From contig NZ_JAEPPI010000001.1 in NCBI RefSeq assembly GCF_017641085.1, forward strand, positions 930,001 through 994,000: DNA of 64,000 nucleotides, written 5' to 3'. Below are positions 43,295-52,664 of the stretch, one piece after another. A model generated the notes under the pieces. The model saw only the letters and a program-made list of their open reading frames with translations, was not told where the DNA came from and ran no database searches. The translations under genes were made by a program, and so were the position numbers. Within the stretch, counting starts at the first letter, position 1; each line of letters begins with the position of its first letter. The stretch comes from Gracilimonas sp. (GTDB taxonomy: Bacteria > Bacteroidota > Rhodothermia > Balneolales > Balneolaceae).

Positions 43295-44926
43295 ATGAGC
43301 AGTGAATCTGGAAGCGCTACCAAACATTGGTTACATAAAATCATCGAAGAATTTGGAGAAATTGAAGACGAGATAAAGCTAGGTGGCGGACAAAAACGAA
43401 TCGATAAAGAGCATGGTAAAGGAAAACTGACCGCACGTGAGCGGATTGAAAAGCTCACTGATGAGGATTCCCGCTTTTATGAACTTGGGCTTTGGGCCGG
43501 ATACGAAATGTATGAAGAGCAAGGCGGATGTCCCTCAGGTGGGGTGGTAACCGGAATCGGGATGGTAAGCGGAAGAAAGTGCATGATTGTAGCCAATGAT
43601 GCTACTGTTAAAGCCGGTGCCTGGTTTCCGATCACGGCCAAGAAGAACCTGAGAGCTCAGGAAATTGCCATCGAAAATCATATTCCGTTGATCTATCTGG
43701 TTGACTCTGCCGGGGTTTACCTGCCTATGCAGGATCAAATATTTCCTGATAAAGATCACTTCGGGCGAATGTTCAGAAACAATGCCATCATATCCGCAAA
43801 AGGGATTCCGCAAATTGCGGCTATCATGGGAAGTTGTGTGGCCGGTGGAGCTTACCTGCCTATTATGAGCGATGAAGCCTTGATTGTAGATGGTACCGGA
43901 AGTGTGTTTTTGGCCGGAAGTTATCTGGTAAAAGCAGCCATCGGGGAAGATGTGGATAATGAAACGCTGGGAGGTGCTACCACGCACACCGAAATTTCGG
44001 GAGTAACCGATTACAAGATGGAAGACGATGAAGAATGCTTATCGACCATCCGGGATTTGGTAGATAAATTTGGTCCTTTTGAAACCGCCGGCTTCAACCG
44101 AAAAGAGAGTAAAGACCCCAAACGTCCGGTCAGCGATGTGTTCGATATTATCCCGGAATCCAGAACCAGTCCGTATGATATGAATGATGTTTTAGACTGC
44201 ATTGTGGATGAGGATAGCTTCACTGAATTCAAAAAAGGATATGGGCAAACGCTTATCACCGGCTTTGCGAGGGTGGATGGCTGGAGTGTTGGTATTGTTG
44301 CCAATCAGCGAACCGTTAAGCGAACCAAGAAAGGAGAGATGCAGATCGGTGGTGTTATCTACTCGGACAGTGCTGATAAAGCCGCGCGGTTTATAATGAA
44401 CTGTAATCAAAAGAAGATCCCTCTGATTTTTTTGCAGGATGTTACCGGGTTTATGATTGGGAAACGAAGTGAGCATGGCGGCATTATCAAAGACGGTGCC
44501 AAAATGGTAAATGCAATGAGCAACAGTACGGTTCCTAAAATAACCATTGTGGTAGGCAACAGTTACGGAGCCGGAAATTATGCCATGTGCGGCCGCGCTT
44601 ATGATCCCCGCTTTATGTACGCCTGGCCAACGGCCAAGATTGCTGTGATGAGCGGAGCGTCGGCCTCAAAAACCCTGATGCAGATACAGGTTGCAGCGAT
44701 GAAGAAGAAAGGAAAAGAGGTGAGTGAGGAAGAACAGGAGCGGATTATGAAAGAAATCAGCGACCGTTATGATACGCAAACAGATGTCCGCTATGCAGCC
44801 TCACGACTATGGGTAGATGGCATTATAAATCCACTTGATACGCGCGACCGAATTTCTAAAGCGATAGAATGCGCCAATCTGAACCCTGAGATTGAGGAGT
44901 TCAAAACAGGGGTCATGCAAACCTAA
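43295..44926 (+). CDS. Acyl-CoA carboxylase beta subunit (carboxyltransferase)
   Basis: 543 aa, with N- and C-terminal carboxyltransferase halves. KLTARERIEKLTDEDSRFYE opens the fold. The oxyanion-type glycines are in PQIAAIMGSCVAGGAYLPIM and in KITIVVGNSYGAGNYAMCGR. Length and the TGFMIGKRSEHGGIIKDGAKM segment match methylcrotonyl- or propionyl-CoA carboxylase beta chains. The biotin-carrying alpha subunit is not nearby. It faces DUF3307 and overlaps its stop by four bases. Confidence 0.93.
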   Translation: MSSESGSATKHWLHKIIEEFGEIEDEIKLGGGQKRIDKEHGKGKLTARERIEKLTDEDSRFYELGLWAGYEMYEEQGGCPSGGVVTGIGMVSGRKCMIVANDATVKAGAWFPITAKKNLRAQEIAIENHIPLIYLVDSAGVYLPMQDQIFPDKDHFGRMFRNNAIISAKGIPQIAAIMGSCVAGGAYLPIMSDEALIVDGTGSVFLAGSYLVKAAIGEDVDNETLGGATTHTEISGVTDYKMEDDEECLSTIRDLVDKFGPFETAGFNRKESKDPKRPVSDVFDIIPESRTSPYDMNDVLDCIVDEDSFTEFKKGYGQTLITGFARVDGWSVGIVANQRTVKRTKKGEMQIGGVIYSDSADKAARFIMNCNQKKIPLIFLQDVTGFMIGKRSEHGGIIKDGAKMVNAMSNSTVPKITIVVGNSYGAGNYAMCGRAYDPRFMYAWPTAKIAVMSGASASKTLMQIQVAAMKKKGKEVSEEEQERIMKEISDRYDTQTDVRYAASRLWVDGIINPLDTRDRISKAIECANLNPEIEEFKTGVMQT

Positions 44927-45648
44927 AAAGTAGCCCACCAACCGGCCACTATAGCCAAACTAAAGCTGAGCAGAGTTCCAATCATAATATATTCGGTTTG
45001 TTTTCTCTGCTCGGCCTTTTGAAGGTCGCTGAATCTGAAAACCGATTTAGCTGCCAGCAAAAACCCGATGCCGCTCCAGTTGTTGGTAAGTATAAAGCCC
45101 AAAATCAACAAGCGCTCCAGGATGCCGATATACTCACCGGCATTTTCCAGTCCATTGTCATCTTGCGAAGGTTTTATTTCTTTTGATCGGGGCTGTGGTC
45201 CCCAGTCATCAGGCAAAAGTTGAGTAATAAGTATAGAAGCAGGCTTTGTTACAAATACGAAAGCCACGATCACCTTCCATTCTACCGAACCCAGGGATAT
45301 CTCAGGAAAGTTAAAATTACTAATGACGAGAGTGGTAAGTGCAATAACCAATAAGTGGATCAACTGATCAAGGAAAAAAGATAACCGCTTCTTTTTAGCA
45401 AACGCTTTGATGGGATCAATCAGAATGTGTGTACCCCCAATCAAAAAAGCCAGGTACCAGAAAACCGAAAACCCGGCCATCCATAAAGCGCCAAAGGCGA
45501 GGGCTATATGAACAAAGCCGTGAAGGTACAGAGGACCTGCCTTCCATTTCTTTTGCCGTCGCTCTTCTATCCAGCGGGAGGGTTGAAGAAGGAAATCTCC
45601 GAGCAGATGAGCTAGAACCAGCATCAAAAATAAATCATCCATTATCAC
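44923..45648 (-). CDS. DUF3307 family membrane protein
   Basis: 241 aa with about 6 hydrophobic segments. The N-terminal family core is LLVLAHLLGDFLLQPSRWIEER-like (HLLGDFLLQP) with HGFVHIALAF and GGTHILIDPIKAF, positions often holding conserved His/Asp. The function is unknown, and the pairing with a SatD-like gene recurs in other genomes as I recall it. It overlaps the SatD gene by four bases (ATGA). Confidence 0.85.
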   Translation of the reverse strand: MIMDDLFLMLVLAHLLGDFLLQPSRWIEERRQKKWKAGPLYLHGFVHIALAFGALWMAGFSVFWYLAFLIGGTHILIDPIKAFAKKKRLSFFLDQLIHLLVIALTTLVISNFNFPEISLGSVEWKVIVAFVFVTKPASILITQLLPDDWGPQPRSKEIKPSQDDNGLENAGEYIGILERLLILGFILTNNWSGIGFLLAAKSVFRFSDLQKAEQRKQTEYIMIGTLLSFSLAIVAGWWATF

Positions 45649-46277
45649 ATGTATTTGGTTTTGGTTTCAAACCGGTTCAACAATAGTTCAAACTCATCAA
45701 TATGAGCTCTTTTTTTTCGTTTTGATACAGCCGGCTGTGAAATATTCAGCTCTTTGGCAATCTCAGATTGAGTCAAATCCTCCATCCAGATGTACCATGC
45801 AATTTCAGCATCAGCCTGCGACCAGTTTTTGATGAACATATCCGCAAAGGTAAGGCTTACGTACATTTCGCTGTCAAAGTCAGCACTGTCGGACGATAAA
45901 GCAAGCCGGTCATCCGTATTTTTCATTTCATCGAGGGCGTGACCGGAACGGGTAAAAGCATCTCCGAACGATTCATTTACACTATTCTCCAGATAAGCAT
46001 ATTCTCCGATACCAATGGCAATGCGGGTATCCATTTTGAGACCGGTTTTGGTTGATTTAATAAGTCCGGCTCTTATAATAAAGGCAACTCTTAGTGCCTG
46101 CCGGGGATCATGGAGTCCAAGCTGGAATCCGTCTCCACGATGCATTTCCGCACCATTTCCTGTTAATTCAAAACGATCTTCTATACGCGCAAAAATCTCT
46201 TTCAGATCAGGAAGCCAGGTTTCTGAGCTGTCAGCTGAAGTCGAATAGACAATATCTCCCGTTAGCACTGCGATCAT
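45645..46277 (-). CDS. SatD family protein with C-terminal helix-turn-helix
   Basis: 210 aa. Opening MIAVLTGDIVYST and the later GAEMHRGDGFQLGL match SatD-like proteins. The C-terminal region has a sigma-like or MerR-like helix-turn-helix: LTQSEIAKELNISQPAVSKRKKRA (about 165-190). In Streptococcus mutans satD belongs to an acid-stress operon; there is no direct support for that role here. Two near-palindromic boxes lie upstream (46308-46352), a natural place for autoregulation. Confidence 0.78.
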   Translation of the reverse strand: MIAVLTGDIVYSTSADSSETWLPDLKEIFARIEDRFELTGNGAEMHRGDGFQLGLHDPRQALRVAFIIRAGLIKSTKTGLKMDTRIAIGIGEYAYLENSVNESFGDAFTRSGHALDEMKNTDDRLALSSDSADFDSEMYVSLTFADMFIKNWSQADAEIAWYIWMEDLTQSEIAKELNISQPAVSKRKKRAHIDEFELLLNRFETKTKYM

Positions 46278-46307
46278 ATCATTCCAAGAATTAATTCGAT
46301 AAACATT

Positions 46308-46352
46308 ACTTAATTAAGTTATAAATAGCAAATATAACCTAATTAAGTTAAA
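46308..46352. promoter_or_regulatory. Pair of operator-like TAATTAAGTTA boxes
   Basis: ACTTAATTAAGTTATA (46308-46323) and ACCTAATTAAGTTAAA (46337-46352) are direct repeats 29 bases apart, differing at few positions; the first contains the perfect palindrome ACTTAATTAAGT. They sit between the divergent satD gene and the membrane protein gene at 46384. Spacing close to three helical turns suggests cooperative binding on one face. The binding protein is unproven; the SatD HTH is the closest candidate. Confidence 0.5.
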
Positions 46353-46383
46353 ATAGACTTGCTAACTAACAGCAAGGCCACTG

Positions 46384-46938
46384 TTGCAATCAGGTCAGGC
46401 AGATGATATTATCAAAGAGACAGAATTCAACTCAACAAACCATTTTTTGAACTACGAGTTAACCAAAGAGTATAACCTGATTTTTCTGGGTGTAGAAGCC
46501 AGCTTTACATTAATCGACTTTCTGCTATTCTTTTCCAGCTTTTTATTAGGCTTTGTGTTTGCTCTGTTCTTCCTGATTTTTGCGGTGGCCGTACTCCAGA
46601 AAATTTTCTCACGGTATGAGTTTGAGTTTAACACCGATGAGTACACCATCACCAAGTATTATAAATTTTTCAGTTATTTCAGGTTCAGGTTGCGAACTAT
46701 AAGTTTTGGGGAAGTGGAAGAATTTTTACTCTCCAATCATGAAACCGGGAAAGCCCTCTTCAGCAAGGGTATGGAGAATAAGGAGTGGTTTACCTTCGAT
46801 ATCATGACAGAAAATGGATATATCAGGTTGGTTAAGTCAGACAGGGAAGAGTTAGATGAAGTGTATGAGATTTTCCAGGAGCTGGAAGAAAAACTAGATA
46901 TTTATTTCAAATTCAAAGTGGAATTTATAGACCACTGA
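46384..46938 (+). CDS. Membrane protein of unknown function with PH-like tail
   Basis: 184 aa from TTG 46384; no in-frame ATG lies before the first hydrophobic region and a stop lies at 46363. Two close hydrophobic segments (about 38-75) are followed by a soluble tail with beta strands (FEFNTDEYTITKYYKFF, RLRTISFGEVEEFLLS, GYIRLVKSDREELDEVYEI) resembling bacterial PH-like domains. No named family recognised. It is divergent from satD, sharing the operator-like boxes, and 50 bases before recO. Confidence 0.65.
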   Translation: MQSGQADDIIKETEFNSTNHFLNYELTKEYNLIFLGVEASFTLIDFLLFFSSFLLGFVFALFFLIFAVAVLQKIFSRYEFEFNTDEYTITKYYKFFSYFRFRLRTISFGEVEEFLLSNHETGKALFSKGMENKEWFTFDIMTENGYIRLVKSDREELDEVYEIFQELEEKLDIYFKFKVEFIDH

Positions 46939-46988
46939 AATGATTAGTGATTCATTATATATGTTAGCATAGCGAAAAGTTAAAACTC

Positions 46989-47717
46989 ATGATATCACAT
47001 ACCCAGGTCATTATTTTACGGGTTATCGATTACCAGGAGTCGAGCAAGATTCTTACGGTACTTTCTGCAGAGCACGGCAAGATTGCCCTGATAGCTAAAG
47101 GAGCGAAGAAGCCAAAAAGTAAACTGGCAGGCATTCTCGAAATTGGCGCTGTTCTGGATGTGGTTTACTATTACAAACCGAACCGGGGCGTACAAACTCT
47201 TACCGAAGCTTCGGTTCAGTATTCAACCGATCGGTTTCGCAAAGACTTTGAGAAAGCGGCCATTTTATACTCCACCCTGGAAATTGTATCACAATTAGTT
47301 CACGATAATGAGGTTAACAAACCAGTATTTGAATTCAGTAGAAATTTTATTGAATGGCTGGGTGATTCCAAGGAAACTTATCCTTCCGTATTTGCGTACG
47401 TTCAGCTCCGTTTGGCAGAAATTTCAGGAATTGGTTTAATCAGTGGATTGACCGAGATTCCTGATCAGGCTTACTTGAATGTGTCGAGCGGAAAAATTTC
47501 GGAACAGTCGGAAGATGAATTGTCTTATAAACTTACAGCAGCCCAAACGCGGTTTTTAATTTTAGGAATGTCCACAAAAAGTAAGAATATTTTTAAAGTA
47601 GGTTTAGAGAATGGAGAGCTCAGGCAACTTGTTCACCATTTAGATGTTTATTTTAAATACCACATTGAAGGATATCAGGAACGAAGATCGGATTCCATTT
47701 TTGAACAGATGCTATAG
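46989..47717 (+). CDS. recO: DNA repair protein RecO
   Basis: 242 aa. An N-terminal OB fold (about 1-80: QVIILRVIDYQESSKILTVL, KIALIAKGAKKPKSKLAGIL) is followed by a helical domain. The zinc-finger cysteines seen in some RecO proteins are absent here. RecO anneals DNA and helps RecR load RecA in gap repair. It is followed 8 bases later by a DegP-type protease gene, possibly one transcript. Confidence 0.9.
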   Translation: MISHTQVIILRVIDYQESSKILTVLSAEHGKIALIAKGAKKPKSKLAGILEIGAVLDVVYYYKPNRGVQTLTEASVQYSTDRFRKDFEKAAILYSTLEIVSQLVHDNEVNKPVFEFSRNFIEWLGDSKETYPSVFAYVQLRLAEISGIGLISGLTEIPDQAYLNVSSGKISEQSEDELSYKLTAAQTRFLILGMSTKSKNIFKVGLENGELRQLVHHLDVYFKYHIEGYQERRSDSIFEQML

Positions 47718-47725
47718 GTGACACT

Positions 47726-49273
47726 ATGAAACGTAAAGATTTAATACTCACTGCCATTTTACTGATAATGATCGGGATTACGGCTGGTACGCTTATCGCG
47801 TTATACACCATCAACGAAGAATTAGCTCCTCTGGCAGAAGTTCGGACTACTGAAATCACCCAAGGCAACGAACCTTTCATCACTGATGAAGAGCTGGAGG
47901 GTGCCGATGCCAGGTTCCTCTTCAAAAAAATTGCAGAAGAAGTCACGCCAACAGTTGTTTATATAGAAGCTATTGTTCCCATTGACGAAGCCGTACCTCA
48001 AGACGAAAACCACGAATTTGATGGGGAAGAAAATGATGGTGAGAGCATTTGGGATCGGTTGATGCCCCGCCGGGCCCGGACAGTGGGCTCGGGTGTATTG
48101 ATTACCACCGATGGATATATACTCACCAACTATCACGTTATTGAAGGGGCGGTAGAGAAAGGGCTTAGGGTAGTATTAAATGACAAAAGAGAATACCCCG
48201 CAAAAGTAGTAGGCATTGATTCGAGTACGGATTTAGCGGTTATCAAAATTAATGGTGAGAATTTACCCAAGGTAACAATCGGAGATTCAGAGACGCTGGA
48301 TGTGGGGGAATGGGTGTTGGCGATTGGAAATCCATTCAGGTTAAGATCTACGGTAACGGCCGGTATTGTAAGTGCCCTCAGCCGGGATGTGCAGATTATT
48401 GATGACCGAATGAGAATCGAAAGTTTTATTCAAACGGATGCCGCCATTAATAAAGGAAACAGTGGCGGGGCGTTGGTCAATACCAGCGGACAGCTGATTG
48501 GTATCAATACGGCGATAGCTTCTCAAACCGGCGCCTATCAGGGATATGGATTTGCGGTACCCAGCAACCTGGCGATTAAAGTAGCCAAAGACCTGATTGA
48601 ATATGGGCAGGTTCGTCGCGCGCTATTGGGAGTATCTATCGCTGGTGTGGATTATGACCGAGCTATAGAAAAAGGAATGGAAACCGTAAGAGGAGTTGAA
48701 ATACTGGGAACATCAGAAGAAGGGGCAGCATCCCAAGCCGGTATTATTCCGGGCGATGTGGTACTCAGCGTAAATGGGAAAGAAGTTTATGAAGCCAATC
48801 AACTTCAGCAACAGGTTGCTGTAATGAGCCCGGGAGAAGTGGTAACTCTGAACATTCTTAGGGATGGAAGAGAAATGGAAAAAGACGTAACGCTGAAGTT
48901 ACTGGAGCCCGATCCCATTCCCGAAATATCGGCCAGCGAAATTCCGATTGATCCCCCTGAGATTCCGGAGGGTAATAACGAGGGGGTAATGTACCAGGAG
49001 TTTGATTTAGGATTCCGGGTGATGGCCCTTGCTAAAGCCGAAGATGTTCAGAAATTTGATTTAATCATTGATCAGGTTTACAAATATTCAGAGGCCTGGA
49101 ACAGGGGACTTCGGCAAGATCAACAGATTATAAAAATAGAAGAAGAAAAGGTTGAAGATCTCTCCAGTTTAGAAGAACTTATGCGCCGATATTTAAATGA
49201 AAAAGGATCGGTGACGCTGGAGATCTTAAACGAAGAAGATGCCCGCGGTTTCATCGAGTTAAAAAGAAATTAA
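47726..49273 (+). CDS. DegP/HtrA-type serine protease with PDZ domains
   Basis: 515 aa. One N-terminal membrane helix (about 6-27) and a trypsin-like domain with triad His (LTNYHVIEGA), Asp (SSTDLAVIKI) and Ser (NKGNSGGALVN). A first PDZ follows (about 295-390), then an incomplete second PDZ-like region (about 425-510). It is a periplasmic, membrane-tethered quality-control protease of the S1C family. The next gene's ATG follows its stop with no gap. Confidence 0.92.
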   Translation: MKRKDLILTAILLIMIGITAGTLIALYTINEELAPLAEVRTTEITQGNEPFITDEELEGADARFLFKKIAEEVTPTVVYIEAIVPIDEAVPQDENHEFDGEENDGESIWDRLMPRRARTVGSGVLITTDGYILTNYHVIEGAVEKGLRVVLNDKREYPAKVVGIDSSTDLAVIKINGENLPKVTIGDSETLDVGEWVLAIGNPFRLRSTVTAGIVSALSRDVQIIDDRMRIESFIQTDAAINKGNSGGALVNTSGQLIGINTAIASQTGAYQGYGFAVPSNLAIKVAKDLIEYGQVRRALLGVSIAGVDYDRAIEKGMETVRGVEILGTSEEGAASQAGIIPGDVVLSVNGKEVYEANQLQQQVAVMSPGEVVTLNILRDGREMEKDVTLKLLEPDPIPEISASEIPIDPPEIPEGNNEGVMYQEFDLGFRVMALAKAEDVQKFDLIIDQVYKYSEAWNRGLRQDQQIIKIEEEKVEDLSSLEELMRRYLNEKGSVTLEILNEEDARGFIELKRN

Positions 49274-49807
49274 ATGGCTCATTTTTTTAAGGTTTCAGTA
49301 TTCATATCTGCTCTTTTAATTGGCTCTACAGCCTGTTCTTCCTCAGAAAAAGCTGCTTCTACATCATCACCGGCTATGTACCCGGCCTGGTACAGCACTG
49401 CAGCCTTTGACGCTTATTCTACATCTTTTCATGGTTTTGCCACTGCTATCTCAGCCGATTCTGTAGTAGCCATTGCAAACGCAGAACTCCAGGCCCGAAC
49501 AAATCTTGAAAGTGCCATAGCCTATAAAATGGAAGAAGTGCGAACCGCATTGGAGGAGGAAGGTAATTCAACCGTAACGAATTCTGACTTTATACTCACC
49601 TTGCGTAACGCTCACAATCAGGTTCAGGAAACAGCAAGTCTTTCGAATGGGGCCTCCCGTTCGGATGAAGGCTACTACAGAGGGTATGCCAAAGTTTCGA
49701 TTACCAAATCGGATTTTGATCAACTATTGAAATCAGCTTTTTCCGGAAAACCAGACTACTGGCAATTATTCAGCTCTTCTGCCGCTTATGCTGATGAGAT
49801 GAATTAA
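49274..49807 (+). CDS. Lipoprotein, LPP20-like
   Basis: 177 aa. Lipoprotein signal with Cys about 21 (STAC), then a serine/threonine-rich linker. The rest resembles the LPP20/FlgT-like fold: GFATAISADSVVAIANAELQ and ARTNLESAIAYKMEEVRTAL, then YYRGYAKVSITKSDFDQLL. Role in the envelope is unclear. It is translationally adjacent to the DegP-type gene (TAAATG), so these two likely form one unit with recO. Confidence 0.75.
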   Translation: MAHFFKVSVFISALLIGSTACSSSEKAASTSSPAMYPAWYSTAAFDAYSTSFHGFATAISADSVVAIANAELQARTNLESAIAYKMEEVRTALEEEGNSTVTNSDFILTLRNAHNQVQETASLSNGASRSDEGYYRGYAKVSITKSDFDQLLKSAFSGKPDYWQLFSSSAAYADEMN

Positions 49808-49905
49808 GAGGTTTATTATTTACAAAATTTAGATCGGCCCGCCTTTTTTAATACCTAATTAATTCAGTTATTTCGGCACCTAAAACCATAATCAGTACAG
49901 GTGCT

Positions 49906-51270
49906 ATGAGAAAACACATTCTATTATTGGCGTTGTTGTTCTTGGGTACGAGTATGCAGGCAACTTTTGCCCAGACTACACCCGCACACGCGCTAAAAAA
50001 TATTACTATTCATAATGCTGATGGTTCTGTAACCGAGTCTGCCACTATTGTATGGCGAAATGGAGTTATAGAAGCTGTTGGTACCAACGTTAACATTCCT
50101 TTCGATGCTTTTGAGATAGATGGAGGAGACAGTCTCCATGTATATCCGGGCTTTATCGATGGATTTTCTATTTGGGGAAGTCCTGATTTGCCTCGAAATC
50201 TTGAAGAGCTTGATAATCCCGGCGACCCTCCCTATGACCGTGCCGGAATTCAACCCGAAAGGAAGCCAAGTCTCTTATTAAAAGAAGACAAAGCTTTTGA
50301 AGCAGGTATGAAAGCCGGTTTTACCACAGCAGCCCTTTATCCGAACGGCTATATGCTGCCCGGGCAGGTAGAAGCTTTTTACCTTGCACCTGAATCAGAT
50401 AAGGTAAGTTTATTGAAGGAAAGCACGGCTCTTGCCGGTTCCTTTGATGAAGCTCCCGGTGGATGGGGCAACGGAGCCTATCCATCTACGATGATGGGAG
50501 TGATGGCTCAGTTCAGGCAGCTTATGTTTGAAGCCACGGCTCTGCAGCAGCACATCAAGTACTACTCTCAGAATCCTGAAATGCCGGCTCCAAACCGTGA
50601 TAAAGTACTGGAAGCTTTATTTCCACTGGTAAATAAAGCAACACCGCTTTATTTCGAGGTGGATTCCAAAGAGCATATGGAACGGCTATTCAAATTACAG
50701 GATGAATTTGGGTTTAAAGCCGTCATTGTTTCCGGTAAGGAAGCCTATGCAAAGTCAGCTGAACTGAAGCGGAGAAATATTCCTGTACTGGCAAGTATCG
50801 ATTTTACTGAAGCCCAGGAGTGGTACTCCAAGATGAAGAAAGCCGAAGAAAAATCGGAGGATGAAAAGGAAGACTCCGATGAATCTGAAGAGAAAGAAGA
50901 AGAGATTTCGGAAGAGGAACAGCAGTATCGTGATAAGCGACTGGCTGCATGGAAAGCTGAAGTCACGAACATCAGGAAGCTGATGGATGCCGGTGTATCT
51001 GTAGGATATGCTTCAGCCGGGCTTGAGTTGAAAGACCTTTCAAAAAACATAGAGATTTTAATGGATGAAGGCGGACTTTCTGAGGCTGATGTTGTCAAAC
51101 TCATGACAATGAATACAGCTTCCATCCTTGGTTTAAACAACACATTGGGAAGTTTGGCTAAAGGAAAGAATGCCAGCTTCACTGTTTTTGATAAAGCCAT
51201 GTCGGAAGATAAAGTTAAAGTGCTGCACAGCATTTCGAATGGCACTATTCACGAATTTAACGGAGAGTAA
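49906..51270 (+). CDS. Amidohydrolase-like protein lacking the HxH metal motif
   Basis: 454 aa with a signal peptide ending at TFAQ. It has the amidohydrolase beta-sandwich plus TIM-barrel layout (strand VYPGFIDGFS; ending LGSLAKGKNASFTVFDKAMS). The metal site that should read GFIDxHxH is GFIDGFSIW, so the N-terminal histidines are missing. A highly charged Glu/Lys-rich insertion lies at about 308-345. It is first of three tandem paralogues with 2-15 base gaps. It may be a pseudoenzyme subunit. Confidence 0.8.
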   Translation: MRKHILLLALLFLGTSMQATFAQTTPAHALKNITIHNADGSVTESATIVWRNGVIEAVGTNVNIPFDAFEIDGGDSLHVYPGFIDGFSIWGSPDLPRNLEELDNPGDPPYDRAGIQPERKPSLLLKEDKAFEAGMKAGFTTAALYPNGYMLPGQVEAFYLAPESDKVSLLKESTALAGSFDEAPGGWGNGAYPSTMMGVMAQFRQLMFEATALQQHIKYYSQNPEMPAPNRDKVLEALFPLVNKATPLYFEVDSKEHMERLFKLQDEFGFKAVIVSGKEAYAKSAELKRRNIPVLASIDFTEAQEWYSKMKKAEEKSEDEKEDSDESEEKEEEISEEEQQYRDKRLAAWKAEVTNIRKLMDAGVSVGYASAGLELKDLSKNIEILMDEGGLSEADVVKLMTMNTASILGLNNTLGSLAKGKNASFTVFDKAMSEDKVKVLHSISNGTIHEFNGE

Positions 51271-51272
51271 AG

Positions 51273-52649
51273 ATGAAGAAACTAATTACACTTTTTGTGC
51301 TCCTTGGTTTCTGTATCTCAGCTGAAGCTCAGGAAAAAGGCTCGGTGCTGATACAGAATGCAACGGTTATCACGATTACTGCCGGAGATCTCGAGGATAC
51401 GGATGTGCTCATTCGTGACGGTATTATTCGCGAAATAGGAAAAGACCTGCGTGCCCCCCGAGGCGTTGAAACTATTGATGCGTCCGGAAAATATCTGATG
51501 CCGGGTATTATCGATGCCCATTCTCACCTGAATGGAGTTGACATCAATGAAGGCCGAAATCCGGTTACTGCAGAAGTCACCATGGAAGAATCGGTAGATC
51601 CTAATGAAGTGGGAATCTATCACGCATTAGCCGGCGGTGCTACTTCCATTCACCTGATGCACGGCTCTGCAAATGTAATAGGAGGTCAGGGCGAAACGCT
51701 TAAACTTCGCTACGGTGCTTCACAGGAAGGCATGAAGTTTGAAGATGCTCCAAGAACCATCAAGTTTGCTTTGGGTGAAAACCCAACTCGTGTCCACGGA
51801 CAGGGCAATGGCATTCAGCCCCGAACCCGAATGGGGGTTGAGCAGGTTATCAGAGGCCACTTCGATGAAGCGATCGACTACAAACGTAAACGAGAGGCTT
51901 ACCTGAAGGCAAAAGAACAATACGACCGAAGAGGTCGTGGAACTCCTCCAGTGCCGGTAGCAAAAAACCTTCGGTACGAAGTGTTAAATGATATCATCGA
52001 AGGGGAGATTCTGGTTCATTGCCATTCGTACCGCTCTGATGAGATTCTCATGCTGATGCGTGTTTTCAATGATTATGGGGTTAAGAATTATACCTTCCAG
52101 CATGCCAACGAGGCGTTCAAGGTAGCACCTGAACTGGCAAAAAACGGAGCACACACTTCGGTATTCTCTGACTGGTGGGCGTATAAGTTTGAAGTGTATT
52201 ATTCTACTGCTTACAACGCTTCTATTTTGAATGCCAATGGAGTGATTAATTCAATCAATAGTGATAACGATCAGTTGCTCCGAACGCTGAATCATGAAGC
52301 AGCAAAGGTAGTCCGATATGGAAATACATCCGTAAACGATGCCCTGAAAATGATCACCTTGCATCCGGCTATTCAACTGGGTATTGATGATCGTGTGGGA
52401 AGTATCGAAGAAGGGAAGCACGGTGATGTTGTAATCTGGGATGGACACCCTTTCAGCATTTACAGCAAGGCGGTAATGACTTTCGTGGACGGTAAAAAGT
52501 ACTTCGATCTTGAAAATGATCCTGACGACATGCGTATCCAAATAAATCCGGGAACGGATTTTGAGGACGGTGCTAACCACCGCGAAATCATATCAAGACG
52601 AAAAGATGATTCCTGCCTGCAGGATGCATTCATTCTATTTCAAAACTAA
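51273..52649 (+). CDS. Amidohydrolase (metal motif intact)
   Basis: 458 aa with a signal peptide ending SAEAQ. The metal motif is present: MPGIIDAHSHLNG (HxH), with further site residues in VHCHSYRSDE and FQHANEAFK, and Asp in INSDNDQLLRTL. Residues 130-200 hold a Gly-rich loop. It probably hydrolyses an amide or cyclic amide in the periplasm; substrate unknown. It is the middle and only apparently catalytic member of three tandem paralogues (2-base gap to the first, 15 to the third). Confidence 0.9.
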   Translation: MKKLITLFVLLGFCISAEAQEKGSVLIQNATVITITAGDLEDTDVLIRDGIIREIGKDLRAPRGVETIDASGKYLMPGIIDAHSHLNGVDINEGRNPVTAEVTMEESVDPNEVGIYHALAGGATSIHLMHGSANVIGGQGETLKLRYGASQEGMKFEDAPRTIKFALGENPTRVHGQGNGIQPRTRMGVEQVIRGHFDEAIDYKRKREAYLKAKEQYDRRGRGTPPVPVAKNLRYEVLNDIIEGEILVHCHSYRSDEILMLMRVFNDYGVKNYTFQHANEAFKVAPELAKNGAHTSVFSDWWAYKFEVYYSTAYNASILNANGVINSINSDNDQLLRTLNHEAAKVVRYGNTSVNDALKMITLHPAIQLGIDDRVGSIEEGKHGDVVIWDGHPFSIYSKAVMTFVDGKKYFDLENDPDDMRIQINPGTDFEDGANHREIISRRKDDSCLQDAFILFQN

Positions 52650-52664
52650 ACAGGAGACAGAATC

